64,000 bases of DNA from Pseudescherichia sp032055545 (GTDB taxonomy: Bacteria; Pseudomonadota; Gammaproteobacteria; Enterobacterales; Enterobacteriaceae): assembly GCA_032055545.1 (NCBI GenBank), contig DAMBQR010000004.1, forward strand, positions 57,967 to 121,966. Direction: 5' to 3'. Below the pieces are notes generated by a model, which had not been told where the DNA came from, did no database searches, and was given only the letters and a program-made list of their open reading frames with translations. Shown piece after piece: positions 41,650 through 50,202 of the stretch (the first letter of the stretch is position 1; every line of letters starts with the position of its first letter). The position numbers and the translations under genes were made by a program.

Positions 41650-42615
41650 ATGATGAAACAGATGCGCATCGCTCGCTGGATAATGCTGCTGGCCCTTGCG
41701 GCAACGACGGCCCTCTCCCTCCCTGCCCATGCCAATACCTGGCCGCTTCCCGCTAACGGCAGTCGTCTGGTGGGTGAGAATCGTTTTCATCTCGTTGAGA
41801 ATGACGGCGGCTCGCTGGAGGCGATTGCGAAAAAGTATAACGTCGGCTTTCTGGCTCTGTTACAGGCTAACCCCGGCGTGGACCCCTACGTGCCTCGCGC
41901 CGGCAGCGTCCTGACCATCCCGCTCCAGACTCTGCTGCCGGACGTGCCGCGCCAGGGGATCGTGATCAACCTCTCCGAGCTGCGCCTCTACTGGTTCCAG
42001 CCCGGTAGAAACGAGGTCACCATCTACCCTATCGGCATTGGTCAGCTAGGCGGGGATACCTTGACGCCAACGATGGTGACTCGCGTCTCCGATAAGCGCG
42101 CAAACCCAACGTGGACGCCGACGGCTAACATCCGCGCACGTTACAAGGCCCAGGGTATCGATCTGCCTGCGGTGGTACCCGCCGGACCAAATAACCCGAT
42201 GGGCCACCATGCGATCCGCCTGGCTGCCCACGGTGGTGTCTATCTGATTCACGGCACCAATGCCGACTTCGGCATCGGGATGCGCGTCAGCTCGGGCTGT
42301 ATTCGCCTGCGTGATAATGACATTGCGACGCTGTTCCGCCAGGTTACCCCCGGGACGCCGGTGAACATCATCAACGCCCCCGTGAAAGCCTCGGTGGAGC
42401 CGGATGGTACCCGGCTGGTTGAGGTCCACCAGCCGCTCTCCAAATCCATCAATGACGATCCGAAAACGCAGCCGCTGGTGCTGAACGCCAGCATGGAGAC
42501 CTTTAAATCCGCAGCCGGGACCGATGCCGCGTTAATGGATGAAGTCATAGCGGTACGCTCGGGCATGCCGGTGGATGTCACCGCGCATGAGGCCGCAGCC
42601 GTGCAATCGATGTAA
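41650..42615 (+). CDS. ldtC: L,D-transpeptidase LdtC
   Basis: Periplasmic enzyme that attaches Braun lipoprotein to peptidoglycan diaminopimelate. It has a signal peptide (about 1-27, ending LPAHA), a LysM-like domain (about 45-90, FHLVENDGGSLEAIAKKYNV), then the YkuD catalytic domain with HGTNADFGIG and SSGCIRLRDND; the catalytic cysteine is Cys217. The 321 residues are close to E. coli LdtC (YcfS). In E. coli the bhsA and comR genes follow; here comR is directly next. Confidence 0.96.
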   Translation: MMKQMRIARWIMLLALAATTALSLPAHANTWPLPANGSRLVGENRFHLVENDGGSLEAIAKKYNVGFLALLQANPGVDPYVPRAGSVLTIPLQTLLPDVPRQGIVINLSELRLYWFQPGRNEVTIYPIGIGQLGGDTLTPTMVTRVSDKRANPTWTPTANIRARYKAQGIDLPAVVPAGPNNPMGHHAIRLAAHGGVYLIHGTNADFGIGMRVSSGCIRLRDNDIATLFRQVTPGTPVNIINAPVKASVEPDGTRLVEVHQPLSKSINDDPKTQPLVLNASMETFKSAAGTDAALMDEVIAVRSGMPVDVTAHEAAAVQSM

Positions 42616-42739
42616 GCACCACATCGTTAAAAAACATTACGATATAACATAATTATTTTTAACCATTTCCTGCTGGTCTTCGGTGGCAATTATTTTTATA
42701 ATGATTGCTCATTAAATCTACATCAGGTGAGGAGCCACT

Positions 42740-43375
42740 ATGACCACCGACGTCAGCAGCTGTATAAAAAAAAGCCGTGGCCGACCGAAAGTTTTCGACA
42801 GGGAAGCGGCGCTTGATAAAGCCATGACGCTCTTCTGGCAGCATGGCTATGAAGCCACCTCGCTGTCCCACCTTGTTGAAGCCACGGGCGCGAAAGCCCC
42901 GACGCTCTACGCGGAGTTCACTAATAAAGAGGGGCTGTTCCGCGCCGTACTTGATCGTTATATTTCGCAGTTTGCCACCAAATACCAGGCAGAGCTGTTT
43001 TGCGATGAGAAGCGCGTTGAACAGGCGCTGCTGGACTACTTTACCTCCGTCGCGACCTGTTTTACCAGCAAAGAGACGCCCTCGGGCTGCTTCTTAATTA
43101 GCACCTCAGCGGCGCTGGCGGCGTCATCGAATGAGATTGCCGAGACGCTCAAGTCGCGTCATGCCATGCAAGAGGCAGCGCTGCTGCGCTTTCTTGAACA
43201 GCGCCAGCAGCGGGGTGAGATCCCCGAGGCGACTTCACTGCCTTCGGTGGCGCAGTTTCTGAACTGTGTGATCCAGGGGATGTCGGTCAGCGCCCGGGAA
43301 GGCGCATCGCAGGAGAGGCTGCTACAGATCACCCGTACTACCCTCGCCCTGTGGCCGGAACTCATCAAACCGTAG
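42740..43375 (+). CDS. comR: TetR-family repressor ComR
   Basis: Orthologue of E. coli ComR (YcfQ), which represses bhsA/comC and loosens when copper is present. The N-terminal KKSRGRPKVFDREAALDKAM and the helix-turn-helix ATSLSHLVEATGAKAPTLYAEF are nearly identical to E. coli; the C-terminal ligand domain is more divergent. GGAG lies six bases before the ATG. A TATAAT box (42697-42702) sits inside a short inverted repeat GCAAT/ATTGC (42686-42708), a candidate autoregulatory site. bhsA, its divergent target in E. coli, is absent from the 124-bp gap to ldtC. Confidence 0.93.
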   Translation: MTTDVSSCIKKSRGRPKVFDREAALDKAMTLFWQHGYEATSLSHLVEATGAKAPTLYAEFTNKEGLFRAVLDRYISQFATKYQAELFCDEKRVEQALLDYFTSVATCFTSKETPSGCFLISTSAALAASSNEIAETLKSRHAMQEAALLRFLEQRQQRGEIPEATSLPSVAQFLNCVIQGMSVSAREGASQERLLQITRTTLALWPELIKP

Positions 43376-43542
43376 TTCACCAAATGGTGTATCGTTTTGG
43401 CCTATCTTAACGATAGGTCAAATCTTTCTCACACTTTTGCATGACCTTTTGCTACGCTTACTAAGTGATTATTCCCCTGCTAATGATTAGCAGGTTTTTC
43501 AGGACAATTTTACGACTATTCACATGCAGAAGGATAACGGTC

Positions 43543-43692
43543 ATGGTTTTGCTATTACCATTATTTAAGGTGTTAATAGTAATTACATTGTTATTTAGTC
43601 TCTGGGTAGTATGTGGTGGTTCGATCCTGTTTGCTTTCATCTCTGTATTGATTACAGGATGCCTGCTGATCCGCCAACAGAGTATGATTTAG
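43543..43692 (+). CDS. 49-residue two-helix membrane protein
   Basis: I start at ATG 43543 because AAGGAT (43530-43535) lies seven bases upstream; the frame extends to 43465 without such a site. The product begins MVLLLPLF and has two hydrophobic helices (about 3-22 and 24-43) with a short basic end (LLIRQQSMI). A strong rho-independent terminator follows 14 bp after the stop, which supports an independently transcribed gene. No homologue is recognised. It sits between comR and ycfJ. Confidence 0.55.
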   Translation: MVLLLPLFKVLIVITLLFSLWVVCGGSILFAFISVLITGCLLIRQQSMI

Positions 43693-43706
43693 TACTGAGC
43701 GATAAG

Positions 43707-43734
43707 AAAAGCCTTGCGCAAGCAGGGCTTTTTT
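43707..43734 (+). terminator. Terminator after the 49-residue membrane protein gene
   Basis: AAAAGCC / GGCTTTT stem with an inner CTTGCGCAAG palindrome, followed by a T-run; a typical rho-independent terminator. Confidence 0.85.
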
Positions 43735-43741
43735 ATGCCCA

Positions 43742-43777
43742 TAAAAAAGGCTCCTCAGCCTGAGCGAATGAGGAGCC
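43742..43777 (-). terminator. ycfJ terminator
   Basis: Perfect 9-bp stem GGCTCCTCA (43749-43757) / TGAGGAGCC (43769-43777); on the minus strand it is followed by a T-run (43743-43748), about 20 bp after the ycfJ stop. Confidence 0.88.
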
Positions 43778-43797
43778 AAATGGGGGGTACTGCTTTT

Positions 43798-44337
43798 TTA
43801 TGCTTTGTTGTTCAAAACCAGCTGACCGTTACCGTCCAACGGGATTTGGGTGCCTGGATCGTTCTCCATGCGAATTTTTCCCTGCTGGTCACCAATTTTG
43901 TAGGTCACGTCATAGCCGAGCATCTTTTCTGATTTATCGTAAACGGTTTTGCAGCGCTGCTGGGTGCTGGTGTAGGTATCTCGCTCCTGCATCGCCCCCT
44001 GCACCTGATTACCGGCGTAACCGCCACCCAGCGCCCCGACAACCGTGGCGACATCTTTACCGCGCCCGCCGCCGAACTGATGACCAATCACGCCGCCCGC
44101 CACTGCGCCCAGCACCGAGCCGGTCAGCCGATTCTCATCCTGAACCGGACGTCGATGGGTTACCGTCACGTTGCGGCACTCCTTGCGCGGCGTTTTTACG
44201 GTCTCCTTAATGGGTGTAGCAGAAACCACCTGAGCATACTGTGGGCCGCGATTGAAAACGTCCAGGCCCGCCACCGCAGCAACGCCCAGTGCAGCGGCCA
44301 CACCAATTCCGATACCCGCTAACATGGATTTATTCAT
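43798..44337 (-). CDS. ycfJ: Glycine-zipper protein YcfJ
   Basis: A 179-residue protein, the same length as E. coli YcfJ. An N-terminal hydrophobic segment (MLAGIGIGVAAALGVAAVAG) anchors or exports it. A glycine-zipper 2TM segment follows in the middle (GSVLGAVAGGVIGHQFGGG and VVGALGGGYAGNQV). The C-terminal part has two cysteines, one in KECRNVTV and one in QRCKTVYD. The family is found in the cell envelope, with no confirmed function. I start at ATG 44337 (MNKSMLAG), as in E. coli. Confidence 0.93.
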   Translation of the reverse strand: MNKSMLAGIGIGVAAALGVAAVAGLDVFNRGPQYAQVVSATPIKETVKTPRKECRNVTVTHRRPVQDENRLTGSVLGAVAGGVIGHQFGGGRGKDVATVVGALGGGYAGNQVQGAMQERDTYTSTQQRCKTVYDKSEKMLGYDVTYKIGDQQGKIRMENDPGTQIPLDGNGQLVLNNKA

Positions 44338-44498
44338 TGAATAGTCCCTCTGGTTGGCTCTGATAGTCATAATTCTGCAATCAGTGCGAACAGAAGCCAA
44401 TCAGAAAGGCGGTAAATAACGGGGAGTTATGTGGCAAAATAAGGTGATTCAGAGAAATCTGAGCCACCTGATGGAAATCAACAGAAGGATATGCTAAA

Positions 44499-44521
44499 GC
44501 CCCGCCGGACGAGGACGGGGC
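44499..44521 (-). terminator. ndh terminator
   Basis: GCCCCG (44499-44504) / CGGGGC (44516-44521) stem eight bases after the ndh stop, with a short T-run on the minus strand. The rest of the ycfJ-ndh spacer (44338-44498) shows no gene. Confidence 0.6.
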
Positions 44522-44528
44522 GACGCAC

Positions 44529-45833
44529 CTAGTGCAGTTTCAGGCGCGGACGGATCACGCGGTTGATGCTGCCTACCAGCATCATCAGGCCGGTTTTGAA
44601 ATAACCATGCAGGGCGACCTGGTGCATACGGTAGAGCGAGATGTAGACGAAGCGTGCCAGACGCCCCTCAACCATCATTGAGCCGCGCATCAGGTTACCC
44701 ATCAGGCTGCCGACGGTAGAGAAGTTCGACAGCGATACCAGCGAGCCGTGATCTTTATAGACGTATGCCTTCAGCGGCTTACCTTTGATCTGCGCGATAA
44801 TGTTGTGCAGTGCACAGGTTGCCATCTGATGCGCAGCCTGTGCGCGTGGCGGTACGAAGCCCCCTTCAGGACGGGAACAGGAGGCGCAGTCGCCAATCGC
44901 ATAGATATCCGCATCACGGGTGGTTTGCAGCGTCGGCTCTACCGCCAGCTGGTTGATACGGTTGGTCTCAAGCCCGCCAATCTCTTTCATAAAGTCAGGC
45001 GCTTTGATCCCTGCCGCCCATACCATCAGATCGGCCTGGATATATTCGCCGTCCTTGGTGTGCAGACCGCCCTCGTCGGCGCTGGTGACCATGGTCTGGG
45101 TCAGCACGCGCACGCCCATCTTGGTCAGCTCGCTGTGAGCCGCCCCGGAGATACGCGGCGGCAGCGCAGGCAGGATCCGCTCGCCTGCCTCTACCAGCGT
45201 CACGTTCAACGCCTCGTTAGTCAGGCCCTTATAGCCGTAGCTGTGCAGCTGCTTCACCGCGTTGTGCAGCTCGGCCGACAGCTCAACGCCGGTCGCTCCG
45301 CCGCCAACGATGGCGATATTGACCTTACCGCTGGCGCCCAGGTTAGCGGAGTATTTCAGGAACAGGTTCAGCATCTCCTGATGGAAACGGCGCGCCTGGT
45401 GCGGGTTATCGAGGAAAATGCAGTGCTCTTTCACGCCCGGCGTGTTGAAGTCGTTGGAGGTGCTCCCCAGCGCCATCACCAGCGTGTCGTAAGGCAGCTT
45501 GCGCTCGGGAACCAGCAGCTCACCTTTCTCATCCCGCAGCTCGGCCAGGGTGATGGTTTTGCCTTCACGGTTGATATCCACAACCGAGCCAAGCTGGAAC
45601 TGGAAATCGTGATTGCGTGCGTGAGCCAGATAGCTCAGCGCGTCCACCCCTTCATCCAGCGAGCCGGTGGCAACTTCATGCAGCAGCGGCTTCCACAGAT
45701 GGCTGTGGTTGCGATCGACGAGGGTAATTTTGGCTTTTTTACCCCGACCCAGCTTCTTACCCAGCTGGGTTGCCAGCTCCAGTCCGCCAGCTCCACCGCC
45801 AACAATCACAATCTTTTTCAATGGTGTAGTCAA
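44529..45833 (-). CDS. ndh: Type II NADH dehydrogenase
   Basis: Non-proton-pumping NADH:ubiquinone oxidoreductase on the inner face of the cytoplasmic membrane. The FAD-binding VGGGAGGLELATQLG lies near the N-terminus, and the NADH-binding IVGGGATGVELSAEL is around residue 170. The C-terminal amphipathic region that holds it to the membrane is present. I start at TTG 45833, preceded by AGGGGG, because E. coli ndh uses the same TTG and this gives the same 434 residues; a GTG just upstream is the alternative. A consensus FNR box lies 135 bp upstream, fitting known anaerobic repression of ndh. Confidence 0.96.
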   Translation of the reverse strand: MTTPLKKIVIVGGGAGGLELATQLGKKLGRGKKAKITLVDRNHSHLWKPLLHEVATGSLDEGVDALSYLAHARNHDFQFQLGSVVDINREGKTITLAELRDEKGELLVPERKLPYDTLVMALGSTSNDFNTPGVKEHCIFLDNPHQARRFHQEMLNLFLKYSANLGASGKVNIAIVGGGATGVELSAELHNAVKQLHSYGYKGLTNEALNVTLVEAGERILPALPPRISGAAHSELTKMGVRVLTQTMVTSADEGGLHTKDGEYIQADLMVWAAGIKAPDFMKEIGGLETNRINQLAVEPTLQTTRDADIYAIGDCASCSRPEGGFVPPRAQAAHQMATCALHNIIAQIKGKPLKAYVYKDHGSLVSLSNFSTVGSLMGNLMRGSMMVEGRLARFVYISLYRMHQVALHGYFKTGLMMLVGSINRVIRPRLKLH

Positions 45834-45967
45834 CACGACCCCCTAAAATATTAACCAATTGTTAACTAAAAGTTATATAAATAGCTTTTAATTAACAACA
45901 AGTTAGGCGCGCAAACGTTCAGACAGATCCTGAGAATAGCATGAACGGTGCATTGGTCATACCAAAA

Positions 45968-45981
45968 TTGATCTGCATCAA
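45968..45981. promoter_or_regulatory. FNR box upstream of ndh
   Basis: TTGAT-CTGC-ATCAA is an exact match to the FNR consensus TTGATNNNNATCAA. ndh is a classic FNR-repressed gene with two upstream sites in E. coli; only this one is evident here. A candidate ndh -10 (TATAAC on the minus strand) lies nearer the gene. Confidence 0.8.
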
Positions 45982-46023
45982 GTTTTGATGCATAAAAGAT
46001 AACCAGGTTTCAGCCGAAGGGCG

Positions 46024-46052
46024 AAAAAAAACCAGCCATTGAGAGGCTGGTT
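46024..46052 (-). terminator. ycfP terminator
   Basis: Perfect 8-bp stem AACCAGCC (46030-46037) / GGCTGGTT (46045-46052), followed on the minus strand by a seven-base T-run, 14 bp after the ycfP stop. Confidence 0.9.
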
Positions 46053-46066
46053 TATACGATGGCGGC

Positions 46067-46609
46067 TTAACCAAGGGTTTTAAAAGCCTTAATACGCTGC
46101 AGATGAGGAGAGATATTCTTAAACTTATGCGTCTGCTCTTCGTCCCAGACAATCTCATAGTAGGGGTTCAGTACCTCGGCGGTGCGCTGGCTGTTCAGCG
46201 CCTCATCGTGGCGGGAGAGGATCGCCAGGCAGCGGTCGCGGTTCTTCTCGCGGAAGTTGGTCACACACTTGGTGGCGATATCCGTGTACTCCTCTGGCCT
46301 GTCGATTTTGCCCTCCATATTCTCCTGGGGATAGAGATTAGGATTAAAAATCACCTGCCGAATGTCGCAGAGAAAACCGATCCGCTCGGCCCAGTATCCG
46401 CCCAGGCCTACGCCGCAGATCAGCGGCCGCTCATCGACATTCAGCTGCAGCATCTTATCGACCTCTTTCAGCAGATGCTGCATATCATGCTTCGGATGGC
46501 GCGTGCTGTAGCTCAGCAGGCGCACGTCGGGATCGATAAACTGCAGCTGCAGGACCTTTTCGTGATTGCCCGGACTGTTTGAATCAAAACCGTGTAAGTA
46601 GATGATCAT
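46067..46609 (-). CDS. ycfP: UPF0227 esterase-like protein YcfP
   Basis: A 180-residue orthologue of E. coli YcfP with an alpha/beta-hydrolase outline: YLHGFDSNSPGNHEKV at the N-terminus and CGVGLGGYWAERIG at the nucleophile-elbow position, where the usual serine is replaced by glycine-leucine (GVGLGG instead of GxSxG). It is therefore unlikely to be a classical serine esterase. It begins 36 bp after nagZ, the conserved neighbour in the cell-wall-recycling region; no function is known. Confidence 0.93.
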   Translation of the reverse strand: MIIYLHGFDSNSPGNHEKVLQLQFIDPDVRLLSYSTRHPKHDMQHLLKEVDKMLQLNVDERPLICGVGLGGYWAERIGFLCDIRQVIFNPNLYPQENMEGKIDRPEEYTDIATKCVTNFREKNRDRCLAILSRHDEALNSQRTAEVLNPYYEIVWDEEQTHKFKNISPHLQRIKAFKTLG

Positions 46610-46645
46610 CTGTCCTCACCCTGTGCTTTCTCCCTTTCAGGAGGG

Positions 46646-47671
46646 TTAATGGGCCGCCGACCGCTCCAGCCAGCGGGCCTGGAGCTGTTCCAGTTTGCTG
46701 CTCACCGATTTCCATTCGGCAGACGCAACCAGCTCCTGACGCGTAAACGAACCTTTATGATACAACCCGGTAACACGCGCGGCATTGATCGGCGACAGGT
46801 TATCCAGCACGCTTACCGCCCCCTGGCGGTTATTGCAGACCAGAACCATATCGCAGCCGGCATCCAGCGAGGCCTGGGCGCGTTCAGCGTAGCTGCCCAT
46901 AATTGCTGCCCCCTCCATGGAGAGATCGTCAGAGAAGATCACCCCGTCGAAGCCCAGCTCGCCGCGCAGCACATTTTGCAGCCAGTGGGGCGAGCCGCTG
47001 GCCGGGCGCGGATCGACCTCGCTGTAGATGACGTGCGCGGGCATAATCGCATCCAGCTTGCCGTCGCGGATCAGCGCGCTAAAGATCGCCATATCATGCT
47101 CGCGGATCAGCGCCTCCGGACGCGGATCGCGCGGGGTCTCCTTATGGGAGTCCGCCGTTACCGCTCCGTGGCCCGGGAAGTGCTTGCCGGTGGCCTTCAT
47201 CCCTGCCCGGTGCATGCCGTCGATCACGCGGGTGGCGATAGCTAATGCCTTCTGCGGATCGGCATGGTACGCGCGCTCGCCGATGGCCGCGCTGATGTGG
47301 CCGACGTCCAGCACGGGAGCAAAGCTGATATCGATATCCATGGCGATCATCTCGCAGGCCATCAGCCAGCCAGCTTGCTCGGCCAGCCTGCCGCCCTCCT
47401 CTATGCCAAGCAGTGCAGCAAATGACTGAGCCGCAGGCAGGCGCGTAAAGCCATCGCGAAAACGCTGTACCCGGCCTCCCTCCTGATCCACCGCCACCAC
47501 CAGCCGATGGTGCGAGGCGGCGCGGATCTGCCGCACCAGCTCGCGCAGCTGCGCCGGATCGTGATAATTTCGGGTAAAGAGGATCAGGCCCCCTACCAGC
47601 GGATGCGCCAGAATCTCGCGCTCCTCCGCATCCAGCTCATAGCCTGCCACATCTAACATTACCGGACCCAC
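46646..47671 (-). CDS. nagZ: Beta-N-acetylhexosaminidase NagZ
   Basis: Cytoplasmic family-3 glycosidase that removes GlcNAc from anhydromuropeptides during wall recycling, thereby supplying the AmpR activator ligand. The general acid/base KHFPGHG motif and the nucleophile aspartate in GVIFSDDLSMEGA are present. I start at GTG 47671 (product MGPVMLDVAGYE), giving 341 residues as in E. coli, with GAGAGG upstream; the longer frame extends into thiK's spacer. It lies between thiK and ycfP, as in E. coli. Confidence 0.96.
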   Translation of the reverse strand: MGPVMLDVAGYELDAEEREILAHPLVGGLILFTRNYHDPAQLRELVRQIRAASHHRLVVAVDQEGGRVQRFRDGFTRLPAAQSFAALLGIEEGGRLAEQAGWLMACEMIAMDIDISFAPVLDVGHISAAIGERAYHADPQKALAIATRVIDGMHRAGMKATGKHFPGHGAVTADSHKETPRDPRPEALIREHDMAIFSALIRDGKLDAIMPAHVIYSEVDPRPASGSPHWLQNVLRGELGFDGVIFSDDLSMEGAAIMGSYAERAQASLDAGCDMVLVCNNRQGAVSVLDNLSPINAARVTGLYHKGSFTRQELVASAEWKSVSSKLEQLQARWLERSAAH

Positions 47672-47682
47672 ACTGACCTCTC

Positions 47683-48504
47683 TTATCCTTTTGTCTCTAG
47701 CTGACACCATGTTTCATCTGCCAGCATAATAAATTGTTGCTCCCCGGTCTGCTGCCAGCGGCACTCATACCAGCCCGCCATGAGCATCAGCACCCAGGGC
47801 CGCCAGCGCCGCACCTGCCGCACCAGCGACTCAAAATCTATGTTTGCCATGCGGGCGTAGGCACCGATCAGCCGCTGGCGTTCAGCCTCATCCTTCGTCC
47901 AGACCGAGGCCAGCTCAAGGGCGATATCGCCATCACCCGCATACTCCCAGTCAATCAGCCGCAGGCCCGAAAGGGTATGCACCAGGTTACCTGCATGCAC
48001 ATCCATATGTAACGGGGCGAGTCTGATAACACCCGGCTCACCCTCACGCTTAAGGCGTTTTAGCCACGCCAGCCAGCGCGGCGTACGGCGTGCAGGATCG
48101 CAGGCCTGCCAGTATCGCTCCAGCAGCGGCGGCAGGCTTATGCGCCAGCCAAAACGAGGCTGCTGATGCAGATAATACAGCAAGTCGGCGAGGGGATGGG
48201 GATCCGGCAGCGTGGTTTTGACCTCGCCCGCAAGATAGTCAACCGCCATCCAGCCCTGGCCCAGCCAGCGTGGACGGGGTGCAAGCGTGTCCGGAAGTCG
48301 CTTCAGGGCGCGGTACTGACGAAGAAACGGCGCTGGCGTGGTGGCTGCATGCTGCTGGCGCAGCACCAGACGCTGCGGACCGTTGGCAATGACGCAGCTC
48401 CCGCCGCTCAGCCCGGTATGATCAGGGCTGGCGACGAGCGCGGCGTGGGGAAAGTAGCGTGACAGGATTTCGTCACGCTCAGGATTACTGTTGCTGAACC
48501 GCAC
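47683..48504 (-). CDS. thiK: Thiamine kinase ThiK
   Basis: Salvage kinase phosphorylating thiamine to thiamine monophosphate. It belongs to the APH/choline-kinase fold; the catalytic loop LHMDVHAGNLV and metal motif LIDWEYAGDGDIALELA are intact. The 273 residues compare with 274 in E. coli. The start is GTG 48504, inside the 3' end of lpoB (20-base overlap), as the conserved neighbour order predicts. nagZ follows after 11 bp. Confidence 0.94.
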   Translation of the reverse strand: MRFSNSNPERDEILSRYFPHAALVASPDHTGLSGGSCVIANGPQRLVLRQQHAATTPAPFLRQYRALKRLPDTLAPRPRWLGQGWMAVDYLAGEVKTTLPDPHPLADLLYYLHQQPRFGWRISLPPLLERYWQACDPARRTPRWLAWLKRLKREGEPGVIRLAPLHMDVHAGNLVHTLSGLRLIDWEYAGDGDIALELASVWTKDEAERQRLIGAYARMANIDFESLVRQVRRWRPWVLMLMAGWYECRWQQTGEQQFIMLADETWCQLETKG

Positions 48505-49141
48505 CTTTACCTGACCAGACGATCTCGCCCGTCTGCACCAGCATCAGCTGCATCTGTAGCGCGGGGGAATTAACGTTGCCGGAGGCGCTGGTGTAGAGCA
48601 CATACTGCGCCCCCACGTTGCGGGCAATTCCGATCGCTTTACTGCGCGTACCGAGGCTGTCCTGCGGCGACAGGCCGAGCTGCTGCTTAGCCATCGAGAG
48701 CTGCTGGACAGAGACCAGGGTAAACTTACTGTTATTCGCCAGCGCGCCGCGCAATACCTCTGTGGCTTCAGCGGTGTTCAGCGAGCCGTTGGTACGGTTA
48801 TTGACGCTATCCACCAGCAGGACGCTGCCACCACCTGCCCCGCTGGCCTGCAGCATTTTGCTGACCATCGGCGAGACCGCCCCGCTCCAGTCAAAATGAC
48901 GCTCGCGCGGTGCAGGCTGCGCCGTTTCATCCTGATGCTCAATCGGCCCTGGCTGGGCGGGAACCGTCGGCACGGAGGGCACCTCAGGAACTGGCTGCGG
49001 CTGCGGCTGTTCAATCGGCTGCTGCGGCTGCGGCTTGGCTTCTTCCACTGGCGCTGGCTGCTGCTCGCCCCGCATAATACATCCCGAAAGGATCATCGCT
49101 ACGGTCGTGAGTAGCGCATAACGACCCAGTTTATTGATCAA
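48485..49141 (-). CDS. lpoB: Outer-membrane lipoprotein LpoB, activator of PBP1b
   Basis: Lipoprotein that spans the periplasm to activate the class A penicillin-binding protein PBP1b. The lipobox is LSGC, with lipidated Cys21. A long Pro/Gln-rich disordered linker (about 25-70, many Gln-Pro repeats) lets it reach through peptidoglycan. The folded C-terminal domain (about 80-218) contains GGGSVLLVDSVNNRT. Length and layout match E. coli. It starts 10 bp after ycfL and overlaps thiK. Confidence 0.96.
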   Translation of the reverse strand: MINKLGRYALLTTVAMILSGCIMRGEQQPAPVEEAKPQPQQPIEQPQPQPVPEVPSVPTVPAQPGPIEHQDETAQPAPRERHFDWSGAVSPMVSKMLQASGAGGGSVLLVDSVNNRTNGSLNTAEATEVLRGALANNSKFTLVSVQQLSMAKQQLGLSPQDSLGTRSKAIGIARNVGAQYVLYTSASGNVNSPALQMQLMLVQTGEIVWSGKGAVQQQ

Positions 49142-49151
49142 GATTCACCCC

Positions 49152-49526
49152 TTACAAATAAAGATAGAGTCTCACCTTACGCGCGCCTAAATAGTTGGTG
49201 CTGCCGTAAAGCGTTACCGATGAATGCGCAGGAATAGTAATGCGCCGGGGCGCTTCCAGCGGATGCATCTCGAGACCTCTGGCGTCATACCAGAAAAAAC
49301 GATAGTTTACGGTGGCAGTTTCGCCCCGTTCGTTATAGAGCGTTGAGGACGCAGAGGGCTGGATCTCAGCGTTATTCAGCACCGGTTTTTCTGCGTTTAT
49401 ACCTGCCGCCAGCACGGTTGCTTCCATCACCAGCGTCTGGTCGTCGCTCACCGGAATTGCCGGACGTGAGCTACACCCGGTCAATACAGCCAGCGCCAGC
49501 AGCGCGGCCAGGCCTCCTCTCAGCAT
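49152..49526 (-). CDS. ycfL: Lipoprotein YcfL
   Basis: A 124-residue putative lipoprotein with lipobox LTGC (Cys18), matching E. coli YcfL by position and by its TLYNERGETATVNYRFFWYDARGLE core (DUF1425, a beta-sandwich). No function is known; it sits between hinT and lpoB in all related genomes I can recall. It begins four bases after the hinT stop. Confidence 0.93.
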   Translation of the reverse strand: MLRGGLAALLALAVLTGCSSRPAIPVSDDQTLVMEATVLAAGINAEKPVLNNAEIQPSASSTLYNERGETATVNYRFFWYDARGLEMHPLEAPRRITIPAHSSVTLYGSTNYLGARKVRLYLYL

Positions 49527-49530
49527 GAGC

Positions 49531-49887
49531 TTAACCTTTATGTGTCAGCATCGGACCCAGGGCGCGGCCACCCAGCAGATGCAGATGAATATGGTACACC
49601 TCCTGGCCGCCGTGGCGGTTGCAATTCATGATCACCCTGTAACCATCCTCAGCAATCCCCTCCTGGGCCGCGAGCTTTGCAGCTACGGTGAGCATACGCC
49701 CCAGCGCCTGTTCGTGCGCCTCGGAGACGTCATTTAGCGTTGGGATCAGCAGGTTAGGCACAATGAGGATATGCGTCGGTGCTTGCGGAGAGATGTCACG
49801 AAATGCCGTGACCAGCTCATCCTGCCAGACGATATCCGACGGAATTTCGCGGCGGATAATTTTACTGAAAATCGTTTCTTCGGCCAT
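49531..49887 (-). CDS. hinT: Purine nucleoside phosphoramidase HinT
   Basis: HIT-family hydrolase of adenosine 5'-phosphoramidates, acting on lysyl-AMP from lysyl-tRNA synthetase. The histidine triad is HIHLHLL near residue 100, preceded by the conserved NCNRHGGQEVYH. The 118 residues compare with 119 in E. coli. The first gene of a leftward hinT-ycfL-lpoB-thiK-nagZ-ycfP run. Confidence 0.96.
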   Translation of the reverse strand: MAEETIFSKIIRREIPSDIVWQDELVTAFRDISPQAPTHILIVPNLLIPTLNDVSEAHEQALGRMLTVAAKLAAQEGIAEDGYRVIMNCNRHGGQEVYHIHLHLLGGRALGPMLTHKG

Positions 49888-50080
49888 GGCGTCTTCCTTA
49901 ATGAATAACTGCGGGACTCAACAAGAGAGTATGATCGAGAATCTCCTGATGTTTCAACTATTACGCCGCTTTTCTTCACGCATTAGGATTAAGCACCGCC
50001 GTTACGCCTGATTTTTCACCGCTAATGACGCTCAGCTAATTTACTTAATGAATATTACATCTGTTTACAGCACTAATATG

Positions 50081-50108
50081 AATGCGTATATTTCGCATTT
50101 GCATTTTC
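50081..50108. promoter_or_regulatory. Possible Fur-type site upstream of fhuE
   Basis: The hinT-fhuE spacer (49888-50202) holds an inverted repeat AATGCG (50081-50086) / CGCATT (50094-50099). Overlapping it, read on the minus strand, is GAAAATGCAAATGCGAAAT (50108-50090), matching the 19-bp Fur box at 10 of 19 positions. fhuE is Fur-regulated in E. coli, so a site is expected near here, but the match is weak. Confidence 0.25.
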
Positions 50109-50202
50109 ATGCGCAATTGCACCATGAGAACAAACACAGCACGCTCGGCATCGGCAACGTATCGGTCAGAGCGCACTATTAAACTTGCGAAAAGGGTTCA
50201 CC

